The notes: generated by a model from the sequence alone, not told the origin. Shown: positions 1-5,352, counted from the stretch's first letter. The stretch: 6,325 bases of DNA from Bdellovibrionaceae bacterium UBA2466 (GCA_002342225.1 DDPO01000002.1:1-6325), one strand, 5' to 3'. Program-made: numbers and translations.

Positions 1-935
1 GTGCTTAAGAGTTGACGCAGGTAATTGTTCCCAAAGTTTTCCAGAAGGGATCTGCATTTGTCTTTTTTAGCAGAAAGGAATTCATACAATTGCTTTCGTT
101 GTTCGGCATTAGAAAAACTGTATTGAATAGCATCAATTGTTTCTTTAGTTATTGTTTTGTTAAAAAAGTCTCTTTGAACTTTTTCTCGGGCCTCGGAATC
201 ATTCTGGATTATTTTCCAAGCCGCCCAATTAAGCTTCCCCTCTTTGAGGTCTTGAGTAGAGTTTTTTGTCGAGGTTCCTTGAATATCTAAAATATCATCT
301 GTTAACTGGTAAAGAAGTCCATAGCTTTCTGCAAATTGATTTACCCAAGGGACATCTGGGCTGGAAACCAGAGTGGGGCCAACTTTTGCTGCCCACTTGA
401 GAAGTGATGCCGTTTTGAGTTTGCAGATCTTTTCATAAATAGAGTCGGTTTCAGGAATCTTGAATTGATTTTGATACTGAAGAACTTCTCCTTGCGTGAG
501 TTCTTTCAGCGCTAAACACATTCCTTTTAAGAGTTCCGGATGCCCTTGGAGAGCAAGCTGATGAATTGCATCGCTCATCAAGTAGTCACCGCTTAAAATT
601 GGAATCGTATTGTCGAAAAGTTGATTTGCTGAAGGTCCAGCTCTTCGAATTTCTGCTCGGTCAATAACATCATCATGTAAGAGGGTTGCAGTGTGAATAG
701 CTTCTACGGCCCAAGAATATAAGTTGAGTTTTTCGGGAGGTATTTGGTAGGGCTCGCCGAACCAATAAACGAAATGACACCTCAACCGCTTGCCTTTGCG
801 ATCCCAAATGACGCCACAAGTTTTTTCCACTGTTTCCACAACAGGTTTGTCCAACGGCCCATGGAAAGTATCTAGCCAATCGAAATATTTTTGCCCTTGT
901 GAAAAAGCTGCTTCGAGAACTTGGTTGGAAGTCAT
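1..935 (-). CDS. trans-polyprenyl diphosphate synthase (partial, runs off left edge)
   Basis: Condenses isopentenyl diphosphate onto an allylic primer to make the all-trans isoprenoid tail of a quinone. Seen by translating the minus strand from ATG at 935-933: 311 complete codons with no stop, so the last few residues and the stop lie beyond base 1 (family members are usually about 320-330 aa). The first Asp-rich motif is HDDVID (D88, D89, D92), followed by RRAGPSAN (97-104). The second is LTDDILD (D213, D214, D217). These Mg/diphosphate-binding motifs define the family. Residues 4-5 before the first motif are small (A83, T84), which in this family goes with long products, so a C30-C45 quinone tail is inferred rather than FPP or GGPP. 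The N-terminal substrate motif, usually GGKRLRP, reads RKGKRLRC (46-53), a mild deviation. The start overlaps the upstream prenyltransferase stop (ATGA), with GGGGAG 10 bases before it. Co-transcription and coupling with that gene are very likely. Exact chain length cannot be read from sequence. Confidence 0.93.
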   Translation of the reverse strand, partial: MTSNQVLEAAFSQGQKYFDWLDTFHGPLDKPVVETVEKTCGVIWDRKGKRLRCHFVYWFGEPYQIPPEKLNLYSWAVEAIHTATLLHDDVIDRAEIRRAGPSANQLFDNTIPILSGDYLMSDAIHQLALQGHPELLKGMCLALKELTQGEVLQYQNQFKIPETDSIYEKICKLKTASLLKWAAKVGPTLVSSPDVPWVNQFAESYGLLYQLTDDILDIQGTSTKNSTQDLKEGKLNWAAWKIIQNDSEAREKVQRDFFNKTITKETIDAIQYSFSNAEQRKQLYEFLSAKKDKCRSLLENFGNNYLRQLLS

Positions 936-1804
936 AAAAGCTTGTCTCCCCATTGAAGTGCGATTGCAGCCCCGATCAAAATGAGAGCCGCATTCAAAAC
1001 AGATTTAGGTGATGGGGGTGTTCGAAGAAAACGGTAGAGCGACACTGAGGTCGTGAGAACTAGAACTAGTAACTGTGAGTTTCTTGTGAAGTTAAAACAG
1101 AAAATCAGAGTGAGTGTTAAAGAAAAAATGACCGTGAATATCTGAGCAACAAGAAATGTTTTCTGAGGACCATGCCGAACAGCAAACGATGATTTTCCTG
1201 CTAAGAAGTCACTCAGTATTTGAGGGGGCTGATGAGAAAACAATACAGCTACTGCTAAAAATCCGAAAGCGACGGAACCTAGAAGAAGGGGCATGGAGAT
1301 ATTTTTCAAGAATAGGTATCCCATACATCCGAATACACCAGGCCCGTAACACAAACCTGTGACCCATTCTCCGAGGAAGGTGTACGATAACGTCCATTGA
1401 CTTGAATTGTAACTGTAGCCCAAAAGCACGAGAGGTAATGCAACCCATAAGAGCTCGAAAACTTGATAGTGAGAGACGATTGCAACACCCACCACAACTC
1501 CAGTGACGAAGCTTAACAGCCCGTGTGTTTTTACCGTTTTCAAATCGAGGCGATGAAAATGTACCCAAGAGAGTTCTTTTTCGGAATCTGCTCCTTTGTT
1601 CCAATCGATAGCATCATTCAAAACATTCACTCCATGCTGAATCAAAACGACTGCAAGTGTGGTTAAAGCGAGTAATGTTCGAGAGGCAGACGACGGAAGC
1701 AAGACAGCCCAAGCCAGCCCCGGTAAAATCGAGATGAGATAGATGGGAGGTTGTAGAACCTCCCATCTCCTTGAACTCCATCTTAGTTCAATGGTGTTTT
1801 CCAT
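932..1804 (-). CDS. menA: UbiA-family prenyltransferase, MenA-like (1,4-dihydroxy-2-naphthoate polyprenyltransferase)
   Basis: Integral inner-membrane enzyme of 290 aa that joins a polyprenyl diphosphate to an aromatic quinone precursor. About eight or nine hydrophobic helices are visible (roughly 22-40, 44-61, 96-113, 116-132, 145-165, 172-190, 217-238, 245-260, 268-286). The first Asp motif is N63-D64-x-x-D67 with D73 following, as in UbiA enzymes. The second motif, in the form H-x-x-P-D-x-x-x-D-x-x-AGK, reads HQPPQILSDFLAGK (191-204): D199 and AGK (202-204) are present, but the first Asp is Gln195. Flanking genes supply the substrate (polyprenyl synthase downstream, ATGA overlap) and the next step (UbiE/MenG across the divergent promoter), which supports a menaquinone role. 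The start codon lies 5 bases after the rubrerythrin stop and has no clear Shine-Dalgarno, so translation is probably coupled. Alternatives are MqnP of the futalosine menaquinone route or another UbiA aromatic prenyltransferase. The family is certain; the acceptor is inferred. Confidence 0.85.
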   Translation of the reverse strand: MENTIELRWSSRRWEVLQPPIYLISILPGLAWAVLLPSSASRTLLALTTLAVVLIQHGVNVLNDAIDWNKGADSEKELSWVHFHRLDLKTVKTHGLLSFVTGVVVGVAIVSHYQVFELLWVALPLVLLGYSYNSSQWTLSYTFLGEWVTGLCYGPGVFGCMGYLFLKNISMPLLLGSVAFGFLAVAVLFSHQPPQILSDFLAGKSSFAVRHGPQKTFLVAQIFTVIFSLTLTLIFCFNFTRNSQLLVLVLTTSVSLYRFLRTPPSPKSVLNAALILIGAAIALQWGDKLL

Positions 1805-1809
1805 AGGTT

Positions 1810-2355
1810 TTAAGCTGCTACTTCTAGTTCTTTCAGAGCGGCTTCAAACCACTGGGCATGTTGTTCTTCAGAGTTGATGACTTTTTGATAGATCTCAGCG
1901 GCTTCATGTTGCCCAGCTTTGATAGCTTGATCACGGAATGAAGGATAAATATCCCTATACTCCCGCTGTTCTACTTTGATCGCAACTTTTAGCGCTTTTT
2001 CGATCACAGTTTTGGGATCAGCTTCAATTAATGCATCACTGTTTTTTCGGATGGTTGTTAATGCATCGATCGCTCTTTGGGTGTCTTCTCCCCTTGGAGG
2101 AACGCCCATGTTTTCGTACATCTTTCTGAGCCATGTTGCATGCAATTTTTCCTCGCCGGCAACTTTCAAGAAAAGTTCAGCGATCTTGGGATAGCCGGCT
2201 TTTCGAGCCCAGCGAGAGAATTCTGGATACATGACTTGATTTTCGTATTCTTCAACATCCACAAATGATTTTGCAGTCGTTGATAAGTTGTCTCCTTGCA
2301 TTGCTGCAGCGAAGCACTGATAGATTGTATCTTCGGTGATATTGCACTTATTCAT
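1810..2355 (-). CDS. rubrerythrin-type diiron protein without rubredoxin domain
   Basis: 181-aa ferritin-like four-helix protein, probably a cytoplasmic peroxide scavenger; no signal peptide is seen. The full rubrerythrin set of diiron ligands can be aligned: E36 in helix 1, E69-x-x-H72 (EEKLHA), E129 and E132 in VEQREYRDIYP, and E163-x-x-H166 (EEQHAQ). The two half-motifs (Y43-P-E-F and Y137-P-S-F) reflect the internal duplication of the family. There is no C-terminal CxxC pair, so the FeS4 rubredoxin domain of classical rubrerythrin is absent. This resembles the short erythrin/sulerythrin forms, which need an outside electron donor. The only cysteines are C4 and C14. AAGGAG sits 5 bases before the ATG. 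It is the first gene of the minus-strand quinone operon, behind a consensus-like promoter that overlaps a perfect palindrome, so it is probably regulated. The enzymatic substrate is inferred from family knowledge. Confidence 0.9.
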   Translation of the reverse strand: MNKCNITEDTIYQCFAAAMQGDNLSTTAKSFVDVEEYENQVMYPEFSRWARKAGYPKIAELFLKVAGEEKLHATWLRKMYENMGVPPRGEDTQRAIDALTTIRKNSDALIEADPKTVIEKALKVAIKVEQREYRDIYPSFRDQAIKAGQHEAAEIYQKVINSEEQHAQWFEAALKELEVAA

Positions 2356-2373
2356 AGTTGCTCCTTCTTACTA

Positions 2374-2407
2374 TTTTGAAGTTTCAAATAATATTGAAAC
2401 TTCAAAA
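2374..2407. promoter_or_regulatory. perfect 14-bp inverted repeat, probable operator of the divergent promoters
   Basis: The left arm TTTTGAAGTTTCAA (2374-2387) and right arm TTGAAACTTCAAAA (2394-2407) are exact reverse complements around the 6-base spacer ATAATA. Each arm also contains its own dyad, TTGAA-GT-TTCAA (2376-2387) and TTGAA-AC-TTCAA (2394-2405), so two 12-bp symmetric sites lie 18 bp apart. MarR-type winged-helix dimers commonly bind dyads of the TTG...CAA kind, and a GbsR/MarR-family gene is the second gene of the plus-strand operon. The site overlaps the start region of the minus promoter. It also lies just upstream of a possible plus-strand -10 (TAAAAT, 2412-2417), for which no good -35 was found. 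A transcriptional terminator is unlikely here because it lies between two 5' ends. Confidence 0.75.
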
Positions 2408-2435
2408 ATAATAAAATAAAGGTTGGTTTTGTCAA
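2408..2435 (-). promoter_or_regulatory. sigma-70-like promoter of the rubrerythrin-menA-polyprenyl synthase operon
   Basis: Read on the minus strand, a perfect -35 TTGACA (2435-2430) is followed after 16 bases by TATTAT (2413-2408), five of six matches to the -10 consensus. Transcription would start near 2401, giving a leader of about 46 bases with AAGGAG at 2366-2361. The palindrome at 2374-2407 begins directly after the -10 and covers the expected start site, a classic repressor position. Confidence 0.7.
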
Positions 2436-2439
2436 TGGC

Positions 2440-2444
2440 AGGAG
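2440..2444 (+). promoter_or_regulatory. ribosome binding site that sets the ubiE start
   Basis: AGGAG ends 8 bases before ATG 2453-2455, a good Shine-Dalgarno geometry. The upstream in-frame candidates are TTG 2423 and ATG 2435. TTG 2423 directly abuts AAAGG, and ATG 2435 has AAGG 12 bases away. Both are less well placed, and they would add residues outside the conserved UbiE core. Confidence 0.6.
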
Positions 2445-2452
2445 CTACAAAT

Positions 2453-3127
2453 ATGCCTGTGAAGCAGCCCTTTAATGAAATTGCAAAAAAGTACGATTTA
2501 CTCAATGATTTCATGTCTTTGGGATTGCACAGGGCTTGGAAAAACAGTCTTTTTGGGGCTCTGAGTGACGGGTTACCCCAATCGGCTAGAGTTTTGGATC
2601 TAGCGACCGGAACCGGAGATGTGGCCAGCCTATTCTTAAAACGGCTTCCCCCAGAGCGAATTTTTGCGGCCGATCCCTGCGAACCCATGATGAACGAAGG
2701 CAAAAAAAAATACCCCGAACTGAAACAATGGCATTGTGCTATGGCTGAGTCGTTGCCTTTCGAAGAACAGTTTTTCTCAGTAGTGACTTGTACTTTTGGG
2801 GTTAGGAATTTTCAAGATAGGACCTTGGCCTTTCAAGAGATCGCTAGAGTTTTGAAACCGAATGGAAAATTTGGAATTTTGGAGATTCATCCCATTCCTC
2901 AAAAGTTAAGATATTTTCCCTTCCGAATCTTCTGGAGGTATGGCATTCCTCTCTGGGGACGTCTGTTTAGCAGGCTTCGAGCTTATGAATATCTTCGTGA
3001 TACAGCAGCCCAGTTTATTTCTCCAGAAGTTATGGTAGAAGAGCTACAGCGCTTTTTCGAGATAGAGGAAAGAAAACCGCTCCTCGGAGGTGGACTAGTG
3101 ACTTTAATCGTAGCTAAAAAGAGATGA
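2453..3127 (+). CDS. ubiE: UbiE/MenG demethylmenaquinone (ubiquinone) C-methyltransferase
   Basis: SAM-dependent methyltransferase that adds the ring C-methyl group in the last step of menaquinone synthesis (and a step of ubiquinone synthesis where present). From ATG 2453 the protein has 224 aa, close to the short MenG/UbiE forms. Signature 1 is Y14-D-x-x-N18...S22...H26-x-x-W29. The class I methyltransferase motif is VLDLATGTGD (47-56), with acidic D74 at the end of strand 2. The UbiE hallmark FGVRNF is at 115-120. Signature 2 is RVLKPNGKFGILE (132-144), where the usual Ser after Glu-x is His146. The C-terminal GGLVTLIVAKK matches the family end. A longer in-frame start (TTG 2423 or ATG 2435) is possible but has a weaker ribosome site. 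The stop overlaps the next gene's start (ATGA). A run of nine A at 2702-2710 lies inside the frame (KKK, 84-86). Since menA-like and polyprenyl synthase genes are divergent neighbours, the menaquinone role is favoured. Confidence 0.92.
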   Translation: MPVKQPFNEIAKKYDLLNDFMSLGLHRAWKNSLFGALSDGLPQSARVLDLATGTGDVASLFLKRLPPERIFAADPCEPMMNEGKKKYPELKQWHCAMAESLPFEEQFFSVVTCTFGVRNFQDRTLAFQEIARVLKPNGKFGILEIHPIPQKLRYFPFRIFWRYGIPLWGRLFSRLRAYEYLRDTAAQFISPEVMVEELQRFFEIEERKPLLGGGLVTLIVAKKR

Positions 3128-3657
3128 CTGACAAAACTAAGATGTCTGAAGAGGAAGTGGCGTTCTCCGAAATTATTGGAGACCTCGTCGAACAGTGGGG
3201 TTTTAATCGCCATTTAGGTCGAATTTGGTCTCTACTCTTTCTACGACAAAAACCTCTGAGTCCCTCGGATATTCAGGACGGATTATCTCTAAGCGCTGGC
3301 AGTGTCAGTAGTGGTTTGAGCGAACTTCAAACTTGGGGAGTAGTGAAGCGAATTCGCATGGCTGGAGATCGTAACTTTTATTATGAGCCTGAAACGAGGA
3401 TTTGGAAGTCGGTAGCCAATGTGCTTAGAACTCGGGAGATTCGAATTTTGGAAGAGGCCCATGGTGGTTTAAATGCTTTAGTGGAAAGGCTTCAGGGGCG
3501 AATTAAAGAAGACGGGGTAGACTTTCAAATCAAAAGGATCAAGCAAATTCGGGAAGCCATGGAAACTGCCCATCTTTTATTCACGGCTTTAGTTAATGGC
3601 AGTCCTCTAGCGCTACCGAAAATTGGTCGTCTATTTGATAAGTTTCGATCCTTTTAG
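3124..3657 (+). CDS. GbsR/MarR-family winged-helix transcriptional regulator
   Basis: 177-aa DNA-binding protein of the GbsR-like branch of MarR regulators. The order of elements matches the family: an N-terminal helix with WGFNRHLGRIWSLLFL (25-40), the helix-turn-helix P44-L-S-P-S-D-I-Q...S-A-G-S-V-S-S-G-L-S-E-L (44-68), then the wing with G72-V-V-K-R and GDRNFYYE (81-88). A mostly helical, charged C-terminus (about 95-150) probably forms the dimer interface. There is no recognisable ligand domain beyond this. The ATG overlaps the ubiE stop by 4 bases and only AAAAAGAG precedes it, so expression is probably coupled to ubiE. An in-frame Met7 (3142) is a less likely start. Its operon starts at the divergent region carrying the 34-base palindrome, which makes autoregulation and control of the rubrerythrin/menA operon the natural inference. 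B. subtilis GbsR responds to choline; the ligand here is unknown. Confidence 0.85.
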   Translation: MTDKTKMSEEEVAFSEIIGDLVEQWGFNRHLGRIWSLLFLRQKPLSPSDIQDGLSLSAGSVSSGLSELQTWGVVKRIRMAGDRNFYYEPETRIWKSVANVLRTREIRILEEAHGGLNALVERLQGRIKEDGVDFQIKRIKQIREAMETAHLLFTALVNGSPLALPKIGRLFDKFRSF

Positions 3658-3701
3658 AGCAACTCAATCCGAGAGCGAATTCTTTTCTTTTGGAATCAGA
3701 A

Positions 3702-3710
3702 TGTGATACC
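3702..3710 (+). promoter_or_regulatory. possible extended -10 element before the hldD-like gene
   Basis: TGTGATACC starts 17 bases before the ATG at 3719. It has the TGn of an extended -10, but the hexamer GATACC matches consensus at only three positions, and no good -35 is visible upstream. It is listed because TGTGATAAT occurs at exactly the same distance before the barrel gene at 5361. The 61-base gap 3658-3718 shows no convincing terminator or Shine-Dalgarno. Confidence 0.35.
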
Positions 3711-3718
3711 TCTGAGCC

Positions 3719-4624
3719 ATGGTCACTAGAAGTTTAGTCACTGGGGGGGCGGGTTTTATCGGTTCTAATCTTGCTCTTGAGCTAGAAAAACTGGGCCACC
3801 ACGTTGTGATTGCAGATAATTTTCACTCTGCAGATAAAAAAAACTTAAAAGATTTTCAAGGGCGGCTTATTTCATGGGATGTCTCTGAAAGTATCGAAGT
3901 TCAAGAGAGGTTTGACGTTATTTTCCACCAAGCTGCGATTACAGATCCTCGTCACCCTGATGATGAAGAGACTCTTAAAAAAAATGTAGAGGGTTTTAAA
4001 AGAATTATTAAATTGGCAGAACGAGATGGGGCGAAGATTGTCTATGCCTCAACGGCTGGCCTCTATGGCAACGGACCAGTTCCGATGAGAGAAGCACAAA
4101 AGAAAGACCTTTTGACCGTTTATGGAAAATCAAAACTTCAAATGGACGAAATGGCTGAGCCGCTTTTTTCCCAGCGTCATATTGTCGGCTTGAGATATTT
4201 CAATGTTTTTGGTCCTCGAGAGGCTCACAAAGGAAGGCCAGCCTCAATGATTTATCATCTTTACCATCAGATGAAACTGGGTAACCGACCGAGAATCTTC
4301 AATTGGGGGGAACAAGTCCGGGATTTTATTTACGTCAAAGATGTTGTGACTGCGAACTTGAAAGCTTTAGAGGCGCCATCGGGTGTTTATAATGTAGCGA
4401 CGGGAGTCGGAACTTCTTTCAATGAGCTTATCAAGATTTTGAATGAAGTCCTGGGAACTCAATTAGATCCAGATTATTTTCCAATGCCTTATGATCCCAA
4501 AACTTACCAGAGTAATACTCAAGGAGATACAACTCTAGCCGAAACAAAGCTGGGGTTTAAATCACAGTGGGGACTGAAAGAAGCCATTCAAGATTATTTC
4601 AAATGGCTTCAGATCAACGATTAA
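3719..4624 (+). CDS. hldD: NAD(P)-dependent sugar-nucleotide epimerase, HldD/RfaD-like (ADP-glycero-manno-heptose 6-epimerase)
   Basis: Extended short-chain dehydrogenase fold, 301 aa, cytoplasmic. HldD converts ADP-D-glycero- to ADP-L-glycero-D-manno-heptose for LPS inner core. The Rossmann motif is VTGGAGFIGSN (7-17), with D33 at the end of strand 2. The NAD-site segment FHQAA is at 69-73, the catalytic region YASTAGLYG at 109-117, and Y135-G-K-S-K139 is the YxxxK pair. The HldD-specific stretch FNVFGPREAHKGRPAS (161-176) includes K171, equivalent to the second catalytic Lys of the E. coli enzyme. RDFIYVKDVV and a C-terminal YQSNTQGDTTLAETKLGF, aligning with the HldD tail, complete the match. 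Length is slightly short of typical (about 310-330 aa). The ATG has no clear Shine-Dalgarno; see the TGTGATA element upstream. Two A8 runs (3836-3843 and 3977-3984) lie in the frame. No other heptose or LPS gene is in the window. Alternative: a related UDP-sugar epimerase, but the HKG motif argues for HldD. Confidence 0.82.
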   Translation: MVTRSLVTGGAGFIGSNLALELEKLGHHVVIADNFHSADKKNLKDFQGRLISWDVSESIEVQERFDVIFHQAAITDPRHPDDEETLKKNVEGFKRIIKLAERDGAKIVYASTAGLYGNGPVPMREAQKKDLLTVYGKSKLQMDEMAEPLFSQRHIVGLRYFNVFGPREAHKGRPASMIYHLYHQMKLGNRPRIFNWGEQVRDFIYVKDVVTANLKALEAPSGVYNVATGVGTSFNELIKILNEVLGTQLDPDYFPMPYDPKTYQSNTQGDTTLAETKLGFKSQWGLKEAIQDYFKWLQIND

Positions 4625-4627
4625 ACA

Positions 4628-4867
4628 TTACTTGGTTTTTAATTGAGCTTCGTTCGCTTTGATAAACGCTTTGATATCGTCTGACATTCCAAGAAGCTTT
4701 TCCCACTGTTCTTTGTACAGGGTGACTGGAAAACGGCCCAAACCATAAACGGATACTCCACCTTTTTCGCTAACTCTCAGAGATAGACCGCGAGATTGAC
4801 CCCCTTTGAGGGCAGCATTCTCAGCTTTCAATCTTTCTAATTCCTTCATCATTTCATCTTGGCTCAT
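4628..4867 (-). CDS. small conserved-looking protein with N-terminal coiled coil (79 aa)
   Basis: Function not recognised. Residues 1-21 are rich in Glu, Lys and Leu with leucines at 10, 13 and 20 and Asn17, like a short coiled coil or zipper. The core 28-59 has a compact pattern, SLRVSEKGGVSVYGLGRF then PVTLYKEQWEKLL, that reads as a small beta-hairpin unit followed by a helix. The density of Gly and aromatic residues and the tidy heptad suggest a real folded protein under selection. I have the impression that this V-S-x-K-G-G-V-S-V-Y-G-L-G-R-F-P-V-T-L-Y pattern recurs in small bacterial proteins, but I cannot name a family. There is no signal peptide or membrane segment, so it is probably a cytoplasmic oligomer. 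AAGGGAGAA (4880-4873) lies 5 bases before the ATG. It converges on the hldD-like gene with only 3 bases between stop codons. Confidence 0.75.
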   Translation of the reverse strand: MSQDEMMKELERLKAENAALKGGQSRGLSLRVSEKGGVSVYGLGRFPVTLYKEQWEKLLGMSDDIKAFIKANEAQLKTK

Positions 4868-4880
4868 GGTGTTCTCCCTT

Positions 4881-4899
4881 AAAATTTAAATCAAATTTT
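4881..4899. repeat. AT-only inverted repeat upstream of the 79-aa gene
   Basis: AAAATTT (4881-4887) and AAATTTT (4893-4899) are exact reverse complements with a 5-base spacer. The repeat sits just upstream of the Shine-Dalgarno of the 79-aa gene on the minus strand. Such low-complexity symmetry can arise by chance; it may be an operator or an UP-like AT tract. No clear -35/-10 pair was found in 4868-4939. Confidence 0.25.
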
Positions 4900-4939
4900 T
4901 ACGCCTATTTTGCCGAAAGGGGAAGGAAAAGTTGAGAGC

Positions 4940-5239
4940 TTAATTGTGCTTAAGAGAAGTTTCAGCAACGAGTCCGGTGCCTTCTTGCCAACATGAAATC
5001 TTCGATTCGGTTTCTAAATCTGCAAATGAGATTGCCCAGTTCCCTTCCCGTTCAGCCACAGTGGTATATTTTCGATTTCCTTGCGTCAGAGTGACATAAA
5101 CTCTTCCTGACTGAAATCCAGAGGCAGTACCTGATACAGTTCCCAGCTTTTGAGCGGATTGGCTACTTTTAATTTCACACTTAGGATGCGCTGCAAATAG
5201 AGAAGAAGATAACAATAAGATGCATAAGAGAGTCTTCAT
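4940..5239 (-). CDS. small exported protein with Ig-like beta-sandwich pattern (99 aa)
   Basis: The N-terminus MKTLLCILLLSSSLFA is a clear Sec signal peptide with cleavage expected around A16 or A17, leaving a mature protein of about 82 aa for the periplasm or surface. There is no lipobox: C6 lies inside the hydrophobic core with no L-A/G-C pattern. The mature part reads as alternating beta strands. GTVSGTASG (33-41), RVYVTLTQGNRKYTTVAE (46-63) and EGNWAISFADL (65-75) resemble the x-G-x-A-x...V-x-V-T...x-x-G-N-W-x-V-x-F signature of bacterial Ig-like domains. Cys21 and Cys83 bracket the domain and could form a disulfide. AAGGA lies 6 bases before the ATG. It is divergent from the barrel gene (121 bases between the starts). 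The specific function is unknown, and the Ig-like call is by pattern only. Confidence 0.75.
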   Translation of the reverse strand: MKTLLCILLLSSSLFAAHPKCEIKSSQSAQKLGTVSGTASGFQSGRVYVTLTQGNRKYTTVAEREGNWAISFADLETESKISCWQEGTGLVAETSLKHN

Positions 5240-5322
5240 GATTATTCCTTGGATAAAAACTGGGATTGCGCGTCAGAAAAAAACGATTTGAATGAGCAGT
5301 AAGTGTTATCAGTTTATCGAAG

Positions 5323-5352
5323 TTGAAGAGCTGCCGCAAGAGTTGTGATAAT
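5323..5352 (+). promoter_or_regulatory. extended -10 promoter of the barrel gene, start site near the ATG
   Basis: TTGAAG (5323-5328, four of six) is followed after 18 bases by GATAAT (5347-5352, five of six) preceded by TGT (5344-5346), the TGn of an extended -10. Transcription would start at about 5359-5361, at or next to the ATG at 5361, which predicts a leaderless or nearly leaderless mRNA. The gap 5240-5360 also has TTATCA (5306-5311) mirrored by TGATAA (5346-5351). No promoter for the minus-strand secreted gene could be assigned. Confidence 0.5.

Noticed and set aside
12..290. 92-codon plus-strand open frame at the left edge
   Set aside because: It lies antisense to the polyprenyl synthase, which has both Asp motifs on the minus strand; it has no recognisable motif and is a shadow frame.
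1209..1604. 131-codon minus-strand frame inside the prenyltransferase gene
   Set aside because: It is out of frame with menA, Arg/Ser/Cys-rich with no family pattern; the menA frame has the UbiA motif and membrane helices.
2374..2407. Palindrome read as a rho-independent terminator
   Set aside because: It lies between two divergent 5' ends, the stem is AT-rich, and no gene ends nearby.
2423..2452. Longer ubiE N-terminus from TTG 2423 or ATG 2435
   Set aside because: The extra residues fall outside the conserved UbiE start, the ribosome site fits ATG 2453 better, and the region is already used by the divergent promoter. ATG 2435 is not fully excluded.
3658..3718. Search for a terminator after the GbsR-like gene
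   Set aside because: T-rich stretch at 3681-3691 is present but no convincing GC stem precedes it.
1..4957. Direct repeat GTGCTTAAGAG at 1-11 and 4947-4957
   Set aside because: Only 11 bases, both copies lie in coding sequence of unrelated genes, and flanks do not match; chance is enough.
5306..5351. TTATCA ... TGATAA inverted repeat before the barrel gene
   Set aside because: Arms of 6 bases separated by 34 bases are expected often by chance, and the right arm is explained by the -10 element.
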